A DNA stretch of 64,000 bases from Meiothermus sp. (GCA_026004095.1 BPIL01000004.1:1-64000), one strand, 5' to 3'. Shown: positions 47,825 through 56,561, counted from the stretch's first letter. Notes: a model not told the origin generated them from the sequence alone. A program made the numbers and translations.

Positions 47825-49054
47825 TCAGCGCCCCCCGGCCTCGGGCAGGCGGTAGCTGACCTTGCTACCTTCTTTAAGGGTTTCAGGCGGTAAGGAGACC
47901 AGCAGGCTGTCCTCGGCCAGCCCCTCCACCGCGGCCTGGGTCAGGTTGCGGGCCTTGAGCACGATGGGCTGTTTACGCACCGTGCGGCTCTGGGCATCCA
48001 CCACCCAGACAAAGCGCTGCCCCTGTTCCTCGACCAGGGCCTCGAGGGGAATCTTGAGCGCGCTGGGCAGGCGCAGGGTGATGATATTGGCGGTAGCGGT
48101 CAGGCCGGGCCGGGCCACCGCCTCGGCTTGCGGGTCTAAAAACCGTATGAACACCGGCAAGACCGCACTCCCCCCACCAGCGGCCACCTCGGCCTGCACC
48201 CCCAGGCGATCCACCTTGCCCTGCAAGGGCTGTTCCGGGGCAGCGTCGAGTTCAATCCGCACCGGCTGACCGGGGCGCACGAAGGGAATCTCGGCCTCGG
48301 ATAAGCGGGCCTGTACACGCAGGCTCCCCGCCTCCACCAGGCGGATGGCCGGGGCGCTGGGCGAGGTTCCACTGCCGCCGGGCGCGGTAGTCTCGACCCC
48401 CACCAGGAAGCCCACGCTCGAAACCACCCCCGCCACCGGGGCCCGCAGCGTGGACTGGGCGATGGTTCGCTCCAGCGCGGCCACCTCGTTCTGCCGGGCC
48501 TGAAGCTGGGCTTGCAGCTCGCGCTGGGCACTGACGCGGTTTTGCAGCAGGCTGATCCACTGAGCCTCGAGGTCTTTCACCTGGCGCTCGGCCTGGCGCA
48601 CCTCGTTGGCGGCCACCCCGCCCGCGGCCAGCAAGGTTTGCAACAGCCCCAGGTTGCGCCGGGCCTCCTGGAGCTGGTTTTGCAAACGGGTGCGGTTGCT
48701 GGCAAACTCGGTCTCCTGGGCCTGGGCCCGCGCCTGCAGGGCTCGCAGGTTCTCGCGGGCAGCCTGAAGCTGTGCGGTTTCGTTGACGGTCTCGAGCACC
48801 GCCAGCACCTGCCCGGCCTGCACCGCCTGGCCCTCCCGCACCCGCACCTCGGCCACCCGGCCCGGCCTGGGGAAGGTAAGGGTATAAACCCGCGCCTCCA
48901 CTGTGCCGCTGGCCCTTACTTCCCGAATAAACTCCCCCCGCTCCACCCGCACCACATTAACCGCAAGGCCCTGCTCGGCCCTCGGGCGCAGCAGGCCCAG
49001 CAGGGTCAAACCCAGCGACAGGGCTACCAAAAGAGCCCAGAACCAACGTTTCAT
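47825..49054 (-). CDS. Efflux periplasmic adaptor (MacA/HlyD family)
   Basis: A 409-residue membrane fusion protein with one N-terminal anchor (FWALLVALSLGLTLLGLL). A lipoyl/barrel-sandwich domain (GRVAEVRVREGQAVQAGQVLAVLE) is split by a long helical hairpin rich in Gln/Ala/Arg at about 95-195, followed by APVAGVVSSVGFLVGVE and beta-barrel domains. It links the MacB-type permease to the outer envelope. Confidence 0.92.
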   Translation of the reverse strand: MKRWFWALLVALSLGLTLLGLLRPRAEQGLAVNVVRVERGEFIREVRASGTVEARVYTLTFPRPGRVAEVRVREGQAVQAGQVLAVLETVNETAQLQAARENLRALQARAQAQETEFASNRTRLQNQLQEARRNLGLLQTLLAAGGVAANEVRQAERQVKDLEAQWISLLQNRVSAQRELQAQLQARQNEVAALERTIAQSTLRAPVAGVVSSVGFLVGVETTAPGGSGTSPSAPAIRLVEAGSLRVQARLSEAEIPFVRPGQPVRIELDAAPEQPLQGKVDRLGVQAEVAAGGGSAVLPVFIRFLDPQAEAVARPGLTATANIITLRLPSALKIPLEALVEEQGQRFVWVVDAQSRTVRKQPIVLKARNLTQAAVEGLAEDSLLVSLPPETLKEGSKVSYRLPEAGGR

Positions 49055-49078
49055 GCTTATTGCCTCCAGTTGCAGCCC

Positions 49079-49693
49079 TTAACCCTGGGCCAGGATACCC
49101 CACAACGAAAAAGCCAACGAAACCGCAGCCACTGCCAGCGTGGCCCAGAGGGCTCGAGCCGGGGCCAGCACCCGCAGGCCCGACCAGATAATCCAGAACG
49201 ACCAGACGGAAGCCAGAAGTCCCAAGCCTTGCAGCACACGGGTGCCCACCGCAGAACCCACCACCTGCTGGTACTCCCGCTGCCAGGCCCGCACCGCTTC
49301 GACATCGGTCATGGGCGGCACCGGGGGCAGATCGGCGGTTACCGGAAACAAAGCCCCAAAGGGTATCAGCACCAGCCCTACCAGCAAGGCCGGAACATTG
49401 GCCCAGCCGTACACCTCCCAGGCCCGGCTATCCGGCCCGGCCAGCAGGCGCACAATAAGCCCGCCCAGCCCCCAGAGGATCATGCCAACCACCACCCCGC
49501 TCACCAGGGCCAGCACCATCTGCACCAACCAACCCCCAGGCAGCAGACCGGGCAGTAATCGGAGTAGCAACACCTGCCCCAGCGAAGCCGCCGTGGTGGC
49601 CGCAATCACGATGAAAAAGGGGGCTACCAGGTTGGGCTTGCGCTCGGCCAGGGCTCGAAAAAAGTTGGTAGGTTGCAGCAGTACATCCAGCAT
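49079..49693 (-). CDS. Yip1-domain membrane protein
   Basis: A 204-residue protein with about five membrane helices; LVAPFFIVIAATTAASLGQVLLL, GVVVGMILWGLGGLIVRLLAG and WANVPALLVGLVLIPFGAL fit the YIP1 family. First gene of the probable four-gene export operon (49693 down to 45850). Its role there is unknown. Confidence 0.78.
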   Translation of the reverse strand: MLDVLLQPTNFFRALAERKPNLVAPFFIVIAATTAASLGQVLLLRLLPGLLPGGWLVQMVLALVSGVVVGMILWGLGGLIVRLLAGPDSRAWEVYGWANVPALLVGLVLIPFGALFPVTADLPPVPPMTDVEAVRAWQREYQQVVGSAVGTRVLQGLGLLASVWSFWIIWSGLRVLAPARALWATLAVAAVSLAFSLWGILAQG

Positions 49694-49768
49694 CTTCCCT
49701 CACCTCACGGTCTAAGTTTGTGCCTGCATCATCGGGTAGATTGCGCGTCCGGCGCCCTCTGCTACAGC

Positions 49769-50287
49769 TCAGTTTACACAGCTAGCCCCGGGGCCCACCT
49801 CGAGCACCACCTCGCTGGCACCGTCAAATTCCACCCGGAGTTCTTCGGAGATAAAACCTGTGGTGCAGCCAGGCCTCAAAGGGGTGTCCTCGAGGCGCGC
49901 CTCACCGCCCTGGTACCCCAGGGCATAGGGCTGGGCGCCCTGGGGGCGCAGGGTGTACTGACCGGCGACCCAACGCCCGTGCAGGCGGTATTTGCCCCCT
50001 TCCAGGCTGCGCCCGCACCCAATACAGACCCCACCGCCGCTCACCTCCACCACCCCAGGCACCACCTCGGTGGCGGCTGAAACCACCCCAGCATCCACCG
50101 ACCGACGGTTCAGATCGAACAAGTCCTGGGCCAGCCCCAGGGCCGCCAGGGCCACAAAACCAACCCCCACCCAGCGGGCCGTCGGGCTGAAGGTGCCCGT
50201 CCACAAGCGGTATCCTGCATAGGCCAGCCAGGCCAGCACCAACCCCCAGACCACCTGTTCGAAAGTTCCAAAATGCGCATTGGGCAT
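49769..50287 (-). CDS. Hypothetical membrane-anchored protein
   Basis: A 172-residue protein with two N-terminal membrane helices (VVWGLVLAWLAYAGYRLW; WVGVGFVALAALGLA) and an external domain containing GGGVCIGCGRS (a CxxC pair) and two later cysteines. The CxxC could bind metal or be redox-active. No family recognised. It is upstream of the Yip1 gene on the same strand, 75 nt away. Confidence 0.65.
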   Translation of the reverse strand: MPNAHFGTFEQVVWGLVLAWLAYAGYRLWTGTFSPTARWVGVGFVALAALGLAQDLFDLNRRSVDAGVVSAATEVVPGVVEVSGGGVCIGCGRSLEGGKYRLHGRWVAGQYTLRPQGAQPYALGYQGGEARLEDTPLRPGCTTGFISEELRVEFDGASEVVLEVGPGASCVN

Positions 50288-50316
50288 CTCATATGAAATC
50301 CTTTTGATTCATTCCC

Positions 50317-50877
50317 CTAACATCCCCCCGGCCACCAGTGAAATAGGGTGTAGCTCTGGATAAGCGCGGGCTGGGTTTGTAGGTAAGCGCACCGGGCTTC
50401 CACCTTGGCCCACAGCTCCTCTTCATCCTGCACCTGCCCATTGGCCACGACCGCGTCAATGAGCCCCCAGACTCGTTCTACCGGCTGCAACTCGGGCGAG
50501 TAGGGTGGCAGATAACACAGCCCCAGGCCCTTGGCTGGCTCCACCCGCCCCGAGGTGTGCCAGCCAGCCTGATCCAGCACCACCAGTACCAGCTTGCCCG
50601 CCCCCGCCCCCCGTAGCCGGGCAAAGGCCTCCAACACCAACTGGAACCCCTCCACCGAGACCGAGGGCAGCAGCCAGTACTCGCTTTCCCCCGTACCCGG
50701 TCTTATGAAGGCGTACACATACAGCCAGCGATAGCGGGGCCGCTCCTGCGCTAGCGGCGTCCTCCCTCGCAAGGCCCATACCCGTCGGCGGATGGGCTTC
50801 AGCCCTATTCGGTGCTCATCAAAGCCCCACACCTCCAACTCCAGTTCAGGAAAGAGCAACCTGAACAGGAAAACCAT
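50317..50877 (-). CDS. IS630 transposase, C-terminal DDE part (orfB)
   Basis: This frame encodes the catalytic DDE domain: first Asp in VWGFDEHRIGLKP, second Asp in LVLVVLDQAGWHTSG, and the Glu in LPPYSPELQPVERVWGLI. An ATG exists at 50877, but the protein is most likely made as the second half of a frameshift product with orfA, giving about 355 residues, the usual IS630 size. Confidence 0.85.
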   Translation of the reverse strand: MVFLFRLLFPELELEVWGFDEHRIGLKPIRRRVWALRGRTPLAQERPRYRWLYVYAFIRPGTGESEYWLLPSVSVEGFQLVLEAFARLRGAGAGKLVLVVLDQAGWHTSGRVEPAKGLGLCYLPPYSPELQPVERVWGLIDAVVANGQVQDEEELWAKVEARCAYLQTQPALIQSYTLFHWWPGGC

Positions 50878-51389
50878 CAGAAAGAGCTTTTTTTGAAAGC
50901 CTCCTGCCGCTTCGCATCCGCCTCCCGGTGGCGCGGCCGGGGGCGCAGCGGGGCCAGGCCCAGGCGACGCATCCAGTACCAGGCCCGCCGCCCATCCACC
51001 GGACGTCCCAGCCTTTCAGCCAGCCACTCCGCAGCGTTGCGAATGCTCCAAAGCCCGTCCCTGGGATGGGGCTGGAGGAGGGCCTGGCGGAAGCCCTCCT
51101 GGAGTTCGGGCGGTACGAGGGGGGCCCGGCCTTTGTTCTCGTGCCGCAGATTCTTCATGGGCAGGCCCTGATTGTAGCGGTGGATTACCTGACGCACCCA
51201 GCGATCGGTATAGCCCAGATTCCTGGCTACCTCGGGGATGCTCTGACCCCTGGCCAGCAGCCAGAGAGCGTGCCAGCGGGCGCGTTCGGTGTGGTCTTGG
51301 GACTCCCGGTAGAGGGCGTGGAGGTTATCCGGATGGTGTCGCAGTTGGAGTTCCAACCGGGGGCGGCGCTGATGTTGGGCCAGTTGCAT
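50877..51389 (-). CDS. IS630 transposase, N-terminal DNA-binding part (orfA)
   Basis: A 170-residue frame with helix-turn-helix segments (RGQSIPEVARNLGYTDRWVRQ and the WSIRNAAEWLAERLG winged unit). It ends just after an A7 run (minus strand, plus-strand coordinates 50888-50894). A -1 shift there joins it directly to the DDE frame, reading FKKKLFLMVFLF across the junction. Confidence 0.85.
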   Translation of the reverse strand: MQLAQHQRRPRLELQLRHHPDNLHALYRESQDHTERARWHALWLLARGQSIPEVARNLGYTDRWVRQVIHRYNQGLPMKNLRHENKGRAPLVPPELQEGFRQALLQPHPRDGLWSIRNAAEWLAERLGRPVDGRRAWYWMRRLGLAPLRPRPRHREADAKRQEAFKKSSF

Positions 51390-51427
51390 GGCTCCATTTT
51401 AGTGGAAAGAGTCTTGAAGATTTCTTA

Positions 51428-52186
51428 TCAGGCCTCCACTTCCTGCCACAGGCGGCTGGCGGCCCAAAAAAGCGGCACCGTCAGCGCCAGTGAAAGCACA
51501 AAGCCTTCGGTCGGTAGACCGGGAAAGCTCTCCCACAACCCCCGTACTGCGGGGTTCTGCTCGAGGGTGGGCGCAGGCAGTTTCCAGGGCGGCAAAAGCC
51601 TGTAAAACAGGTCGCCAAAAAGCCGCACACTCCACTCCAGCACCTGGCACATACCTATCACACCCATCACCAAAGCAATCAGGGTGGCTTTACCCGGGGT
51701 ATAGGCCGTCACCCAGAGCCCCAGGAAAAGCGCCGGAACCACCAGTGCCAGCCCCCCCAAACCGTAAAGCCAGAGGCTAATCCCCAGACCCAGGGGCAGG
51801 CCCACCCCTACCTGGGCCAGCCAGAAAGTAAGAATGAACCACACCGCCCCATTGAAGAGGCTCAGCACGGCCCCGCCAAAAACCGCCCTGACCGCCAGGT
51901 GCAGCCAGGCCGGCTGAGGGGAGCCCAGCAACAACGACCAGCGACCCGCGCGGTACTCACGCCAAAAATCCTGGGCCAGCCCCACCAGCAACACTGTGCT
52001 TACACACATGGCAAAAAACACCGTCGTAGAGACCACAGCGATGGCCGACTCGAGGTTGCCCCCAGTCCAGGCAAAGATCTGGCGGGCCAGCAAAAACCAG
52101 GCCACCACCCCCAGCAATAGCCCCAGCCCAAAGACGCTAAACTTGCGCAGCTCGAGCCAGAACAGGGTTGAAAACGCGTTGATCAC
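51428..52186 (-). CDS. ABC transporter permease (ABC-2 type)
   Basis: A 252-residue protein with six hydrophobic segments (FGLGLLLGVVAWFLLARQIF; AVVSTTVFFAMCVSTVLLVG; LALVVPALFLGLWVTAYT among them) and no signal peptide. It follows the ATPase gene at 52230 on the same strand and is probably its membrane partner. The IS630 element lies immediately downstream, leaving the gene end intact. Confidence 0.82.
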   Translation of the reverse strand: MINAFSTLFWLELRKFSVFGLGLLLGVVAWFLLARQIFAWTGGNLESAIAVVSTTVFFAMCVSTVLLVGLAQDFWREYRAGRWSLLLGSPQPAWLHLAVRAVFGGAVLSLFNGAVWFILTFWLAQVGVGLPLGLGISLWLYGLGGLALVVPALFLGLWVTAYTPGKATLIALVMGVIGMCQVLEWSVRLFGDLFYRLLPPWKLPAPTLEQNPAVRGLWESFPGLPTEGFVLSLALTVPLFWAASRLWQEVEA

Positions 52187-52229
52187 AGGTAAACCTCCCC
52201 ATCAAAAGTGGCTGTACCGCCCACCCATA

Positions 52230-52910
52230 TCAGGCCAGCACCTCGACAAAAGCGTCCTTCACGCTCTGCCCCCGGGCCCGCAAATCCTCGGCCAGGGCAT
52301 CCAGGGCCAGGCGGCCCTCCTTCAAGAGCAGCACCCGCTCAAAAATCCCCTCGGCCTCGCTTACCTCGTGGGTTGAGAGCACCAAGCAGGCCTCCTCCCG
52401 CCACTCCAGCACCAGGCTTTTGAGGATGCGGTCGCGCGAGATCACGTCTATGCCCGAGAGCGGTTCGTCGAGTAGAAACAGCCGGGCGTCGCGGGCCAGC
52501 ACCATCGCCAGTCGCAGACGGGCCCGCTGCCCCCGCGACATCGCGCGGTAGCTCCGCTGCGGCACCTCCAGGAAGGCCAGCAGTTCGCGGTAGCGCCTGG
52601 GGTTGAAGTCGAGGTACAGCCCCCGCATCAAACGTTCGGCATCGCCGGGGGTCATCCAGGCGTACAGGTTGTCGGCGTCGGAGAGATAAGCAATCTGGCC
52701 CCGGTTCTCGCGTGGGCTTTTTCCCAGCACCTCCACCCGGCCCTGGGTGGGAAAGAGCATCCCGGCCAGGAGCTTGAGGGTGGTGGTCTTGCCCGAGCCG
52801 TTCAGGCCCAAAAGCCCCACCGCTTGCCCTGGGTAGAGCTCGAGGCTCAGATCGTGCACCCCCTCGGTTTTACCGTAGCGCTTGGTCACGCCAATGAGTC
52901 GGGCCAGCAT
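52230..52910 (-). CDS. ABC transporter ATPase (YtrB-like)
   Basis: A 226-residue ATPase with Walker A GLNGSGKTTTLKLLAG, a somewhat altered signature (MSRGQRARLRLAMVLA) and Walker B LFLLDEPLSGID. ATG 52910 overlaps the GntR stop and is preceded by GGGGAGGTG; a GTG at 52913 is the alternative. GntR-ATPase-permease order is that of the Ytr/CcmA-type operons induced by cell-wall-active agents in Firmicutes. Confidence 0.9.
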   Translation of the reverse strand: MLARLIGVTKRYGKTEGVHDLSLELYPGQAVGLLGLNGSGKTTTLKLLAGMLFPTQGRVEVLGKSPRENRGQIAYLSDADNLYAWMTPGDAERLMRGLYLDFNPRRYRELLAFLEVPQRSYRAMSRGQRARLRLAMVLARDARLFLLDEPLSGIDVISRDRILKSLVLEWREEACLVLSTHEVSEAEGIFERVLLLKEGRLALDALAEDLRARGQSVKDAFVEVLA

Positions 52911-53287
52911 CACCGCACCTCCCCGCCGCTGTTGGGGCCCAGGCTTCTAAGGGCTTTTATGGCCTCCTCGAGGCCCAGTCCCAGGCTCTGTACCTCCGAC
53001 CAGAAGCGCTGGGCGGCCTCTTGCAGAATGCGAAGCCGGATGCCCTCCACGTTTACATCCTCCCGCACAAAAGTACCCAGGCCCCGCCGGGTCTCGGTGA
53101 TCTGGGCCATCTCGAGCTGGCTGTAGGCGTGTATCACCGTGTTGGGGTTGACCTTCAAGGCCGCCGCCAGCTCCCGCGCTGAGGGCAGCTTATCCCCTGG
53201 TTTCAACTGCCCATTGGCCAGCATCCGCTCCACCCCCCGTACGATCTGCGCATAAATCGGCCCTGCTTCCACGTCCAAGTCCCACAA
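52910..53287 (-). CDS. GntR-family regulator (YtrA subfamily)
   Basis: A 125-residue regulator: winged helix (VERMLANGQLKPGDKLPSAR, then ELAAALKVNPNTVIHAYSQLE) plus a short C-terminal helical dimer segment, the compact YtrA type without a large ligand domain. TTG 53287 (MWDLDVEAGPIYAQ) is preferred because AAGGAGG ends eight nt before it; a GTG at 53296 overlaps the ribosome site itself. It probably represses its own operon from the palindrome at 53301. Confidence 0.88.
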   Translation of the reverse strand: MWDLDVEAGPIYAQIVRGVERMLANGQLKPGDKLPSARELAAALKVNPNTVIHAYSQLEMAQITETRRGLGTFVREDVNVEGIRLRILQEAAQRFWSEVQSLGLGLEEAIKALRSLGPNSGGEVR

Positions 53288-53300
53288 TCGAGCCACCTCC

Positions 53301-53328
53301 TTAGTGCACTAGCTAGCTAGTACACTAA
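53301..53328. promoter_or_regulatory. 28-bp operator palindrome of the GntR/ABC operon
   Basis: Left half TTAGTGCACTAGCT and right half AGCTAGTACACTAA are inverted repeats with 13 of 14 positions matching, directly upstream of the ribosome site. TAGTGT/TACTAG sequences inside could serve as the -10, so repressor binding would block transcription. Confidence 0.75.
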
Positions 53329-53368
53329 AACTCGAGCAACAACATGTCAAGCCCCCAACCCTGCTGCC

Positions 53369-55708
53369 CTAGCGCAGGGGCTCGAGGGTCTGGCGCGTCC
53401 TGAAACTGGTCTCCCCCATCCGCATGGGCAGGTACTGTCCGCCGGTCCATTTAGCCAGCAGGTTGTCGTACTCACCGGACAGAAGCGCACCGGACTGGCC
53501 CATGGGGTGAATGAACCTCGAGTTCTCCAGATCGGCAAAATCCAGAATGTGCCGGTAGCTGCTCCCCACCGTCATGCGGAAGGTGCTGGGATCGTAGGAG
53601 GCCCGGTTCAGGGTGTAGCGGTCGCCCCCGTGGGGCACGGCCCGGTCGGACAGGCGGTTGAGCGGCGGGACGTTGGTCAGGATGGCGTGGGGGAAGGTGG
53701 CCCGGTGCACCTGGCCCCAGCGCGGGGGGTTGTTGCCAAAGCGATCCAGGGCCTTATCGAGGGCGAGGGCAGCAAATTCCAGGCAGGTCTGGGTATCGGG
53801 CGTCCGGCAGGCCGGGTCGCCCTGGCGCATGGCGGCCAGCAGGTAGCGGGGCTGCTCCCAGAACTCCTGTTCCACCTCCTGGCTGGGCAGGCGGGTCAGC
53901 TCGGTGTACCAGGCCTGGAAGACCGTGGGCTCAACCTGCTCGGCCCGCATGACCCCATCCCAGGCCAGCAAACGGGCCTTCCACTGGCGCGCGTTCTCCG
54001 AGAGCGGGTTGAGCAGCTCCAAAACCGGCTTAAACTCCCGGTACAAGAGGCTGGTAATGTCCTGCTGCATGGCGACCATGTCTTCCAGGGAGAGTTTTTC
54101 CTTGGCCAGTATCAGCTCGCGGATGCGCTGGGCCCGGTAGGGCTCCTCCCACTCCAGCGAGATGGTGTGCGGGTAGTTGGGGGCGGTCACCTTGTTGTTG
54201 GCGGTGACGATAAAGCCCTCTTTGGGGTTATAGACTTGCGGCCACTGATCCTGGGGCAGGTAGCCCTGCCAGTCCCAGTTGCCGTCGCCCGGCACCGGCA
54301 TCAGGCCCGAGTGGCCGGGCCGGCGGATGGGGAAGCGGGCCGGGGCCATGTAGCCAATGTTGCCGTCCACATCGGCATAAACAAAGTTCTGGCTGGGCGC
54401 GTTGTAAAGGGCTAAGGCCGCCTTGAACTCTTCCCAGTTCTGCGCGCGGGCGATCCCCAGGAAGGCCTCGAGGGTGCGGTCGGTGGGATCGAGGCTGGTC
54501 CAGCGCAACGAAAGCGGCTTTGCGCCGGGGTTTTTGACCACATCGTTGATCACCGGCCCGTAGCGGCTTTCCCGCACCTGAAGGATCACCTCGGGTTCGC
54601 CTTTGACCTTGATCACCTCGGTGCGGGTACGCCAGGGCTCAATCTGCCCCTTGTAGCGGTAGCCACCCGGAACTTCCTCCATGATGTACAGATCCTGCAC
54701 GTCGGCCCCAACCGTCGTCACCCCCCAGCCAATGCGCTCGTTGCGGCCAATCACCACCGCCGGAAGCCCCGGAAAGCTGCTGCCGATGGCCTTGTAGGTG
54801 GGGGCTTCGATATGCACCAGATACCAGATCGAAGGAGCACCCAGCCCCAGGTGGGGGTCGTTGGCGAGCAGGGGTTTTCCACTCACAGTGCGCGCAGGGC
54901 CAATCACCCAGTTGTTGGAGGCCCGGGCCATCAGCTCGCCCGGCAGGTGCAAAGCCTGGGGCAGCCGGGATGCCAGGCTAAGCAGGGAACGGGCCGACTC
55001 CCCATCCGGCTTTGCTGGCGGGGGGAGTTGTAAATCCTCGGCCTGCAGCACGGTGGGCGCATCGGCGGGGTAAGGGGGCTTGAGCTGCATCATGCGCGCC
55101 GCGGGCATGCCTTTAGCCGCCCACTGCAGGCGCTGCAGCTCGCTGCGCCAGTTGCCCGAGAGGTCGTAGGACATCATCTTGGCCCAGACCAGCACATCCG
55201 CGGGCTTCCAGGGCTCGGGCCTGAAACCCAGCAGGCGGAACTCGAGCGGCAGCGGCGGGTTGGTGGCCAGGTAGGCGTTGATGCCCGCCACATAGGCATC
55301 CACCACCGCCCTGCCCTCGGGCGATAGGCTCCCATAGGCCTGCTCGGCGGCCCGGTAGAAACCCCAGGTGCGCAGGAAGCGGTCTTGCTCCAGGGTGGCC
55401 TTCCCGATCACCTCGGAAAGCCGCCCGGCCCCCACCCGGCGCTGGAACTCCATCTGCCATAGCCGATCCTGGGCGTGGGCCACGCCCAGGGCAAAGAACG
55501 CGTCCTTGTCGGTCTGGGCTTTGATGTGCAGTACGCCCTCGGCGGTGCGGCTCATTTCAACCGGTGCCGAGAGGCCTTTCAGGGCCAGCCGCCCCGTGTG
55601 CTGCGGGATGGTGGCCGCCCGCAACCAGAACCAACCCCCCACAACCAGAACCAGCGCCAGCCCGACCACCACCAACAACAAACGTCCCAGGAAACCCAGT
55701 AAGCGCAC
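53369..55708 (-). CDS. Penicillin acylase family protein, membrane-anchored
   Basis: A 779-residue Ntn-hydrolase paralogous to the 41001 protein. An N-terminal membrane helix (LLVVVGLALVLVVGGWFWL) without lipobox anchors it. The alpha part has HIKAQTDKDAFFALGVAHAQ; the processing site is ARASNNWVIGPARTVSGKPL with Ser as nucleophile (the residue before it is Ala rather than the Gly seen in many members and in the paralogue); ANDPHLGLGAPSIWYL follows. GTG start with AGGAGG upstream and a TATACT box at 55731-55736. Confidence 0.92.
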   Translation of the reverse strand: MRLLGFLGRLLLVVVGLALVLVVGGWFWLRAATIPQHTGRLALKGLSAPVEMSRTAEGVLHIKAQTDKDAFFALGVAHAQDRLWQMEFQRRVGAGRLSEVIGKATLEQDRFLRTWGFYRAAEQAYGSLSPEGRAVVDAYVAGINAYLATNPPLPLEFRLLGFRPEPWKPADVLVWAKMMSYDLSGNWRSELQRLQWAAKGMPAARMMQLKPPYPADAPTVLQAEDLQLPPPAKPDGESARSLLSLASRLPQALHLPGELMARASNNWVIGPARTVSGKPLLANDPHLGLGAPSIWYLVHIEAPTYKAIGSSFPGLPAVVIGRNERIGWGVTTVGADVQDLYIMEEVPGGYRYKGQIEPWRTRTEVIKVKGEPEVILQVRESRYGPVINDVVKNPGAKPLSLRWTSLDPTDRTLEAFLGIARAQNWEEFKAALALYNAPSQNFVYADVDGNIGYMAPARFPIRRPGHSGLMPVPGDGNWDWQGYLPQDQWPQVYNPKEGFIVTANNKVTAPNYPHTISLEWEEPYRAQRIRELILAKEKLSLEDMVAMQQDITSLLYREFKPVLELLNPLSENARQWKARLLAWDGVMRAEQVEPTVFQAWYTELTRLPSQEVEQEFWEQPRYLLAAMRQGDPACRTPDTQTCLEFAALALDKALDRFGNNPPRWGQVHRATFPHAILTNVPPLNRLSDRAVPHGGDRYTLNRASYDPSTFRMTVGSSYRHILDFADLENSRFIHPMGQSGALLSGEYDNLLAKWTGGQYLPMRMGETSFRTRQTLEPLR

Positions 55709-55730
55709 ACTTCCTCCTTGCTTTAGCCCC

Positions 55731-55736
55731 AGTATA
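55731..55736 (-). promoter_or_regulatory. Putative -10 box of the second penicillin acylase gene
   Basis: TATACT on the minus strand; the predicted leader of about 15 nt includes AAGGAGG, so this is a conventional leadered mRNA, unlike many neighbours. Confidence 0.45.
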
Positions 55737-55794
55737 AGGCCACTGTTGGCGGTGCACCCTCTGCCCGCCTATCGCAGAAAAGGCAAGGCAATAA

Positions 55795-56193
55795 TCAAAG
55801 GGGGGTGCCCTCGCCCCGCCAGAAGGCCCGTCCCCCCGATGCGCGGCGATCCAGGAACAGCTCTACCGTGTTGCCATCGGGGTCTTGCAGGCCCAGCACC
55901 CAGGCGATCCCGCGATCCTCCAGCCGGAAGGGCACCCCCTCGAGCCGCACGAAATCCTGGGCTGCCCGGAAGTCCTCCTCAGAGGCGCAAACGAAACCCA
56001 GCACAACCGAGCCTGAAGGGGCCCCCTCACTAAGGGCCAGCTCGAAGTGCGCATCGTTCTCCGAGGAGACCAGCAGGGCGGTTTTGCCAAAACGCTCGGA
56101 GAGTTGCAGGTCCAGGAAACGGGTGTAAAAAGTGACGGCGGCCTCGAGGTGCCGCACGGTCAGGTGGACGTAGGCCAGACGGGTGGTATACAT
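55795..56193 (-). CDS. VOC-superfamily (glyoxalase/dioxygenase-like) protein
   Basis: A 132-residue single-module VOC protein: LAYVHLTVRHLEAAVTFYTRFLDL at the start and GLQDPDGNTVELFLDRR at the end are the paired beta-alpha-beta metal-site segments, with candidate ligands His10 and Glu near 117. The substrate cannot be inferred. ATG 56193 is fixed by homology and by the promoter, which is the same type as that of tsaD. Confidence 0.85.
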   Translation of the reverse strand: MYTTRLAYVHLTVRHLEAAVTFYTRFLDLQLSERFGKTALLVSSENDAHFELALSEGAPSGSVVLGFVCASEEDFRAAQDFVRLEGVPFRLEDRGIAWVLGLQDPDGNTVELFLDRRASGGRAFWRGEGTPL

Positions 56194-56200
56194 CCAGAGT

Positions 56201-56229
56201 ATTCTGGAATGCCTGCGCCTCCAGGTCAA
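56201..56229 (-). promoter_or_regulatory. Promoter of the VOC gene
   Basis: Minus strand: TTGACC (56224-56229), 17-nt spacer, CAGAAT (56201-56206), then 7 nt to the ATG. Identical hexamers and spacing to the tsaD promoter. Confidence 0.65.
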
Positions 56230-56278
56230 ACCCAAGCGATGTGCTGCCAACCCATTTCTACCACGCAGCAGGCACGGT

Positions 56279-56284
56279 TAGAAT
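56279..56284 (+). promoter_or_regulatory. Putative -10 box of the CDGSH gene
   Basis: TAGAAT ends 7 nt before the ATG at 56292. Confidence 0.45.
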
Positions 56285-56291
56285 TGCATCC

Positions 56292-56507
56292 ATGAAAATC
56301 GAGTTTCGCGAGAATGGCTCCATCGGTATCGAAACCGGCGGCAGGTACGTCTTCCGTCAGGGCGACCAGGAGGTGGTCATCGAGAAGCCCAGGGTCTCGC
56401 TGTGCCGCTGCGGTCACTCGGCCAATAAGCCCTTCTGCGACGGCACCCACAAGTCGGTGGGCTTCGTGGCCCCGGCTGCGGTCATCGAGCTCGAGGAGCC
56501 GAGGTAA
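56292..56507 (+). CDS. CDGSH iron-sulfur domain protein
   Basis: A 71-residue protein with the CDGSH-type [2Fe-2S] motif CRCGHSANKPFCDGTH (residues 38-53: three Cys and one His ligand). Such small proteins (mitoNEET-like) are redox-active, of uncertain role in bacteria. Divergent from the VOC gene, 98 bp between starts. Confidence 0.9.
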   Translation: MKIEFRENGSIGIETGGRYVFRQGDQEVVIEKPRVSLCRCGHSANKPFCDGTHKSVGFVAPAAVIELEEPR

Positions 56508-56561
56508 CCCAACTCCCAATCACCGGTGTGACCCGCGATAAGATGGCGGGCGGAGGTTACT

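Larger units (their letters stand above)
50317..51410 (-). mobile_element. IS630-family insertion sequence
   Basis: The element contains two overlapping transposase frames. Imperfect terminal inverted repeats are suggested by CCAGTGAAATAGGG (50335-50348) and, on the other strand, CCACTAAAATGGAG (51392-51405), 10 of 14 matching. Exact ends and the TA target duplication expected for IS630 could not be fixed, so the boundaries are approximate. Confidence 0.75.
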
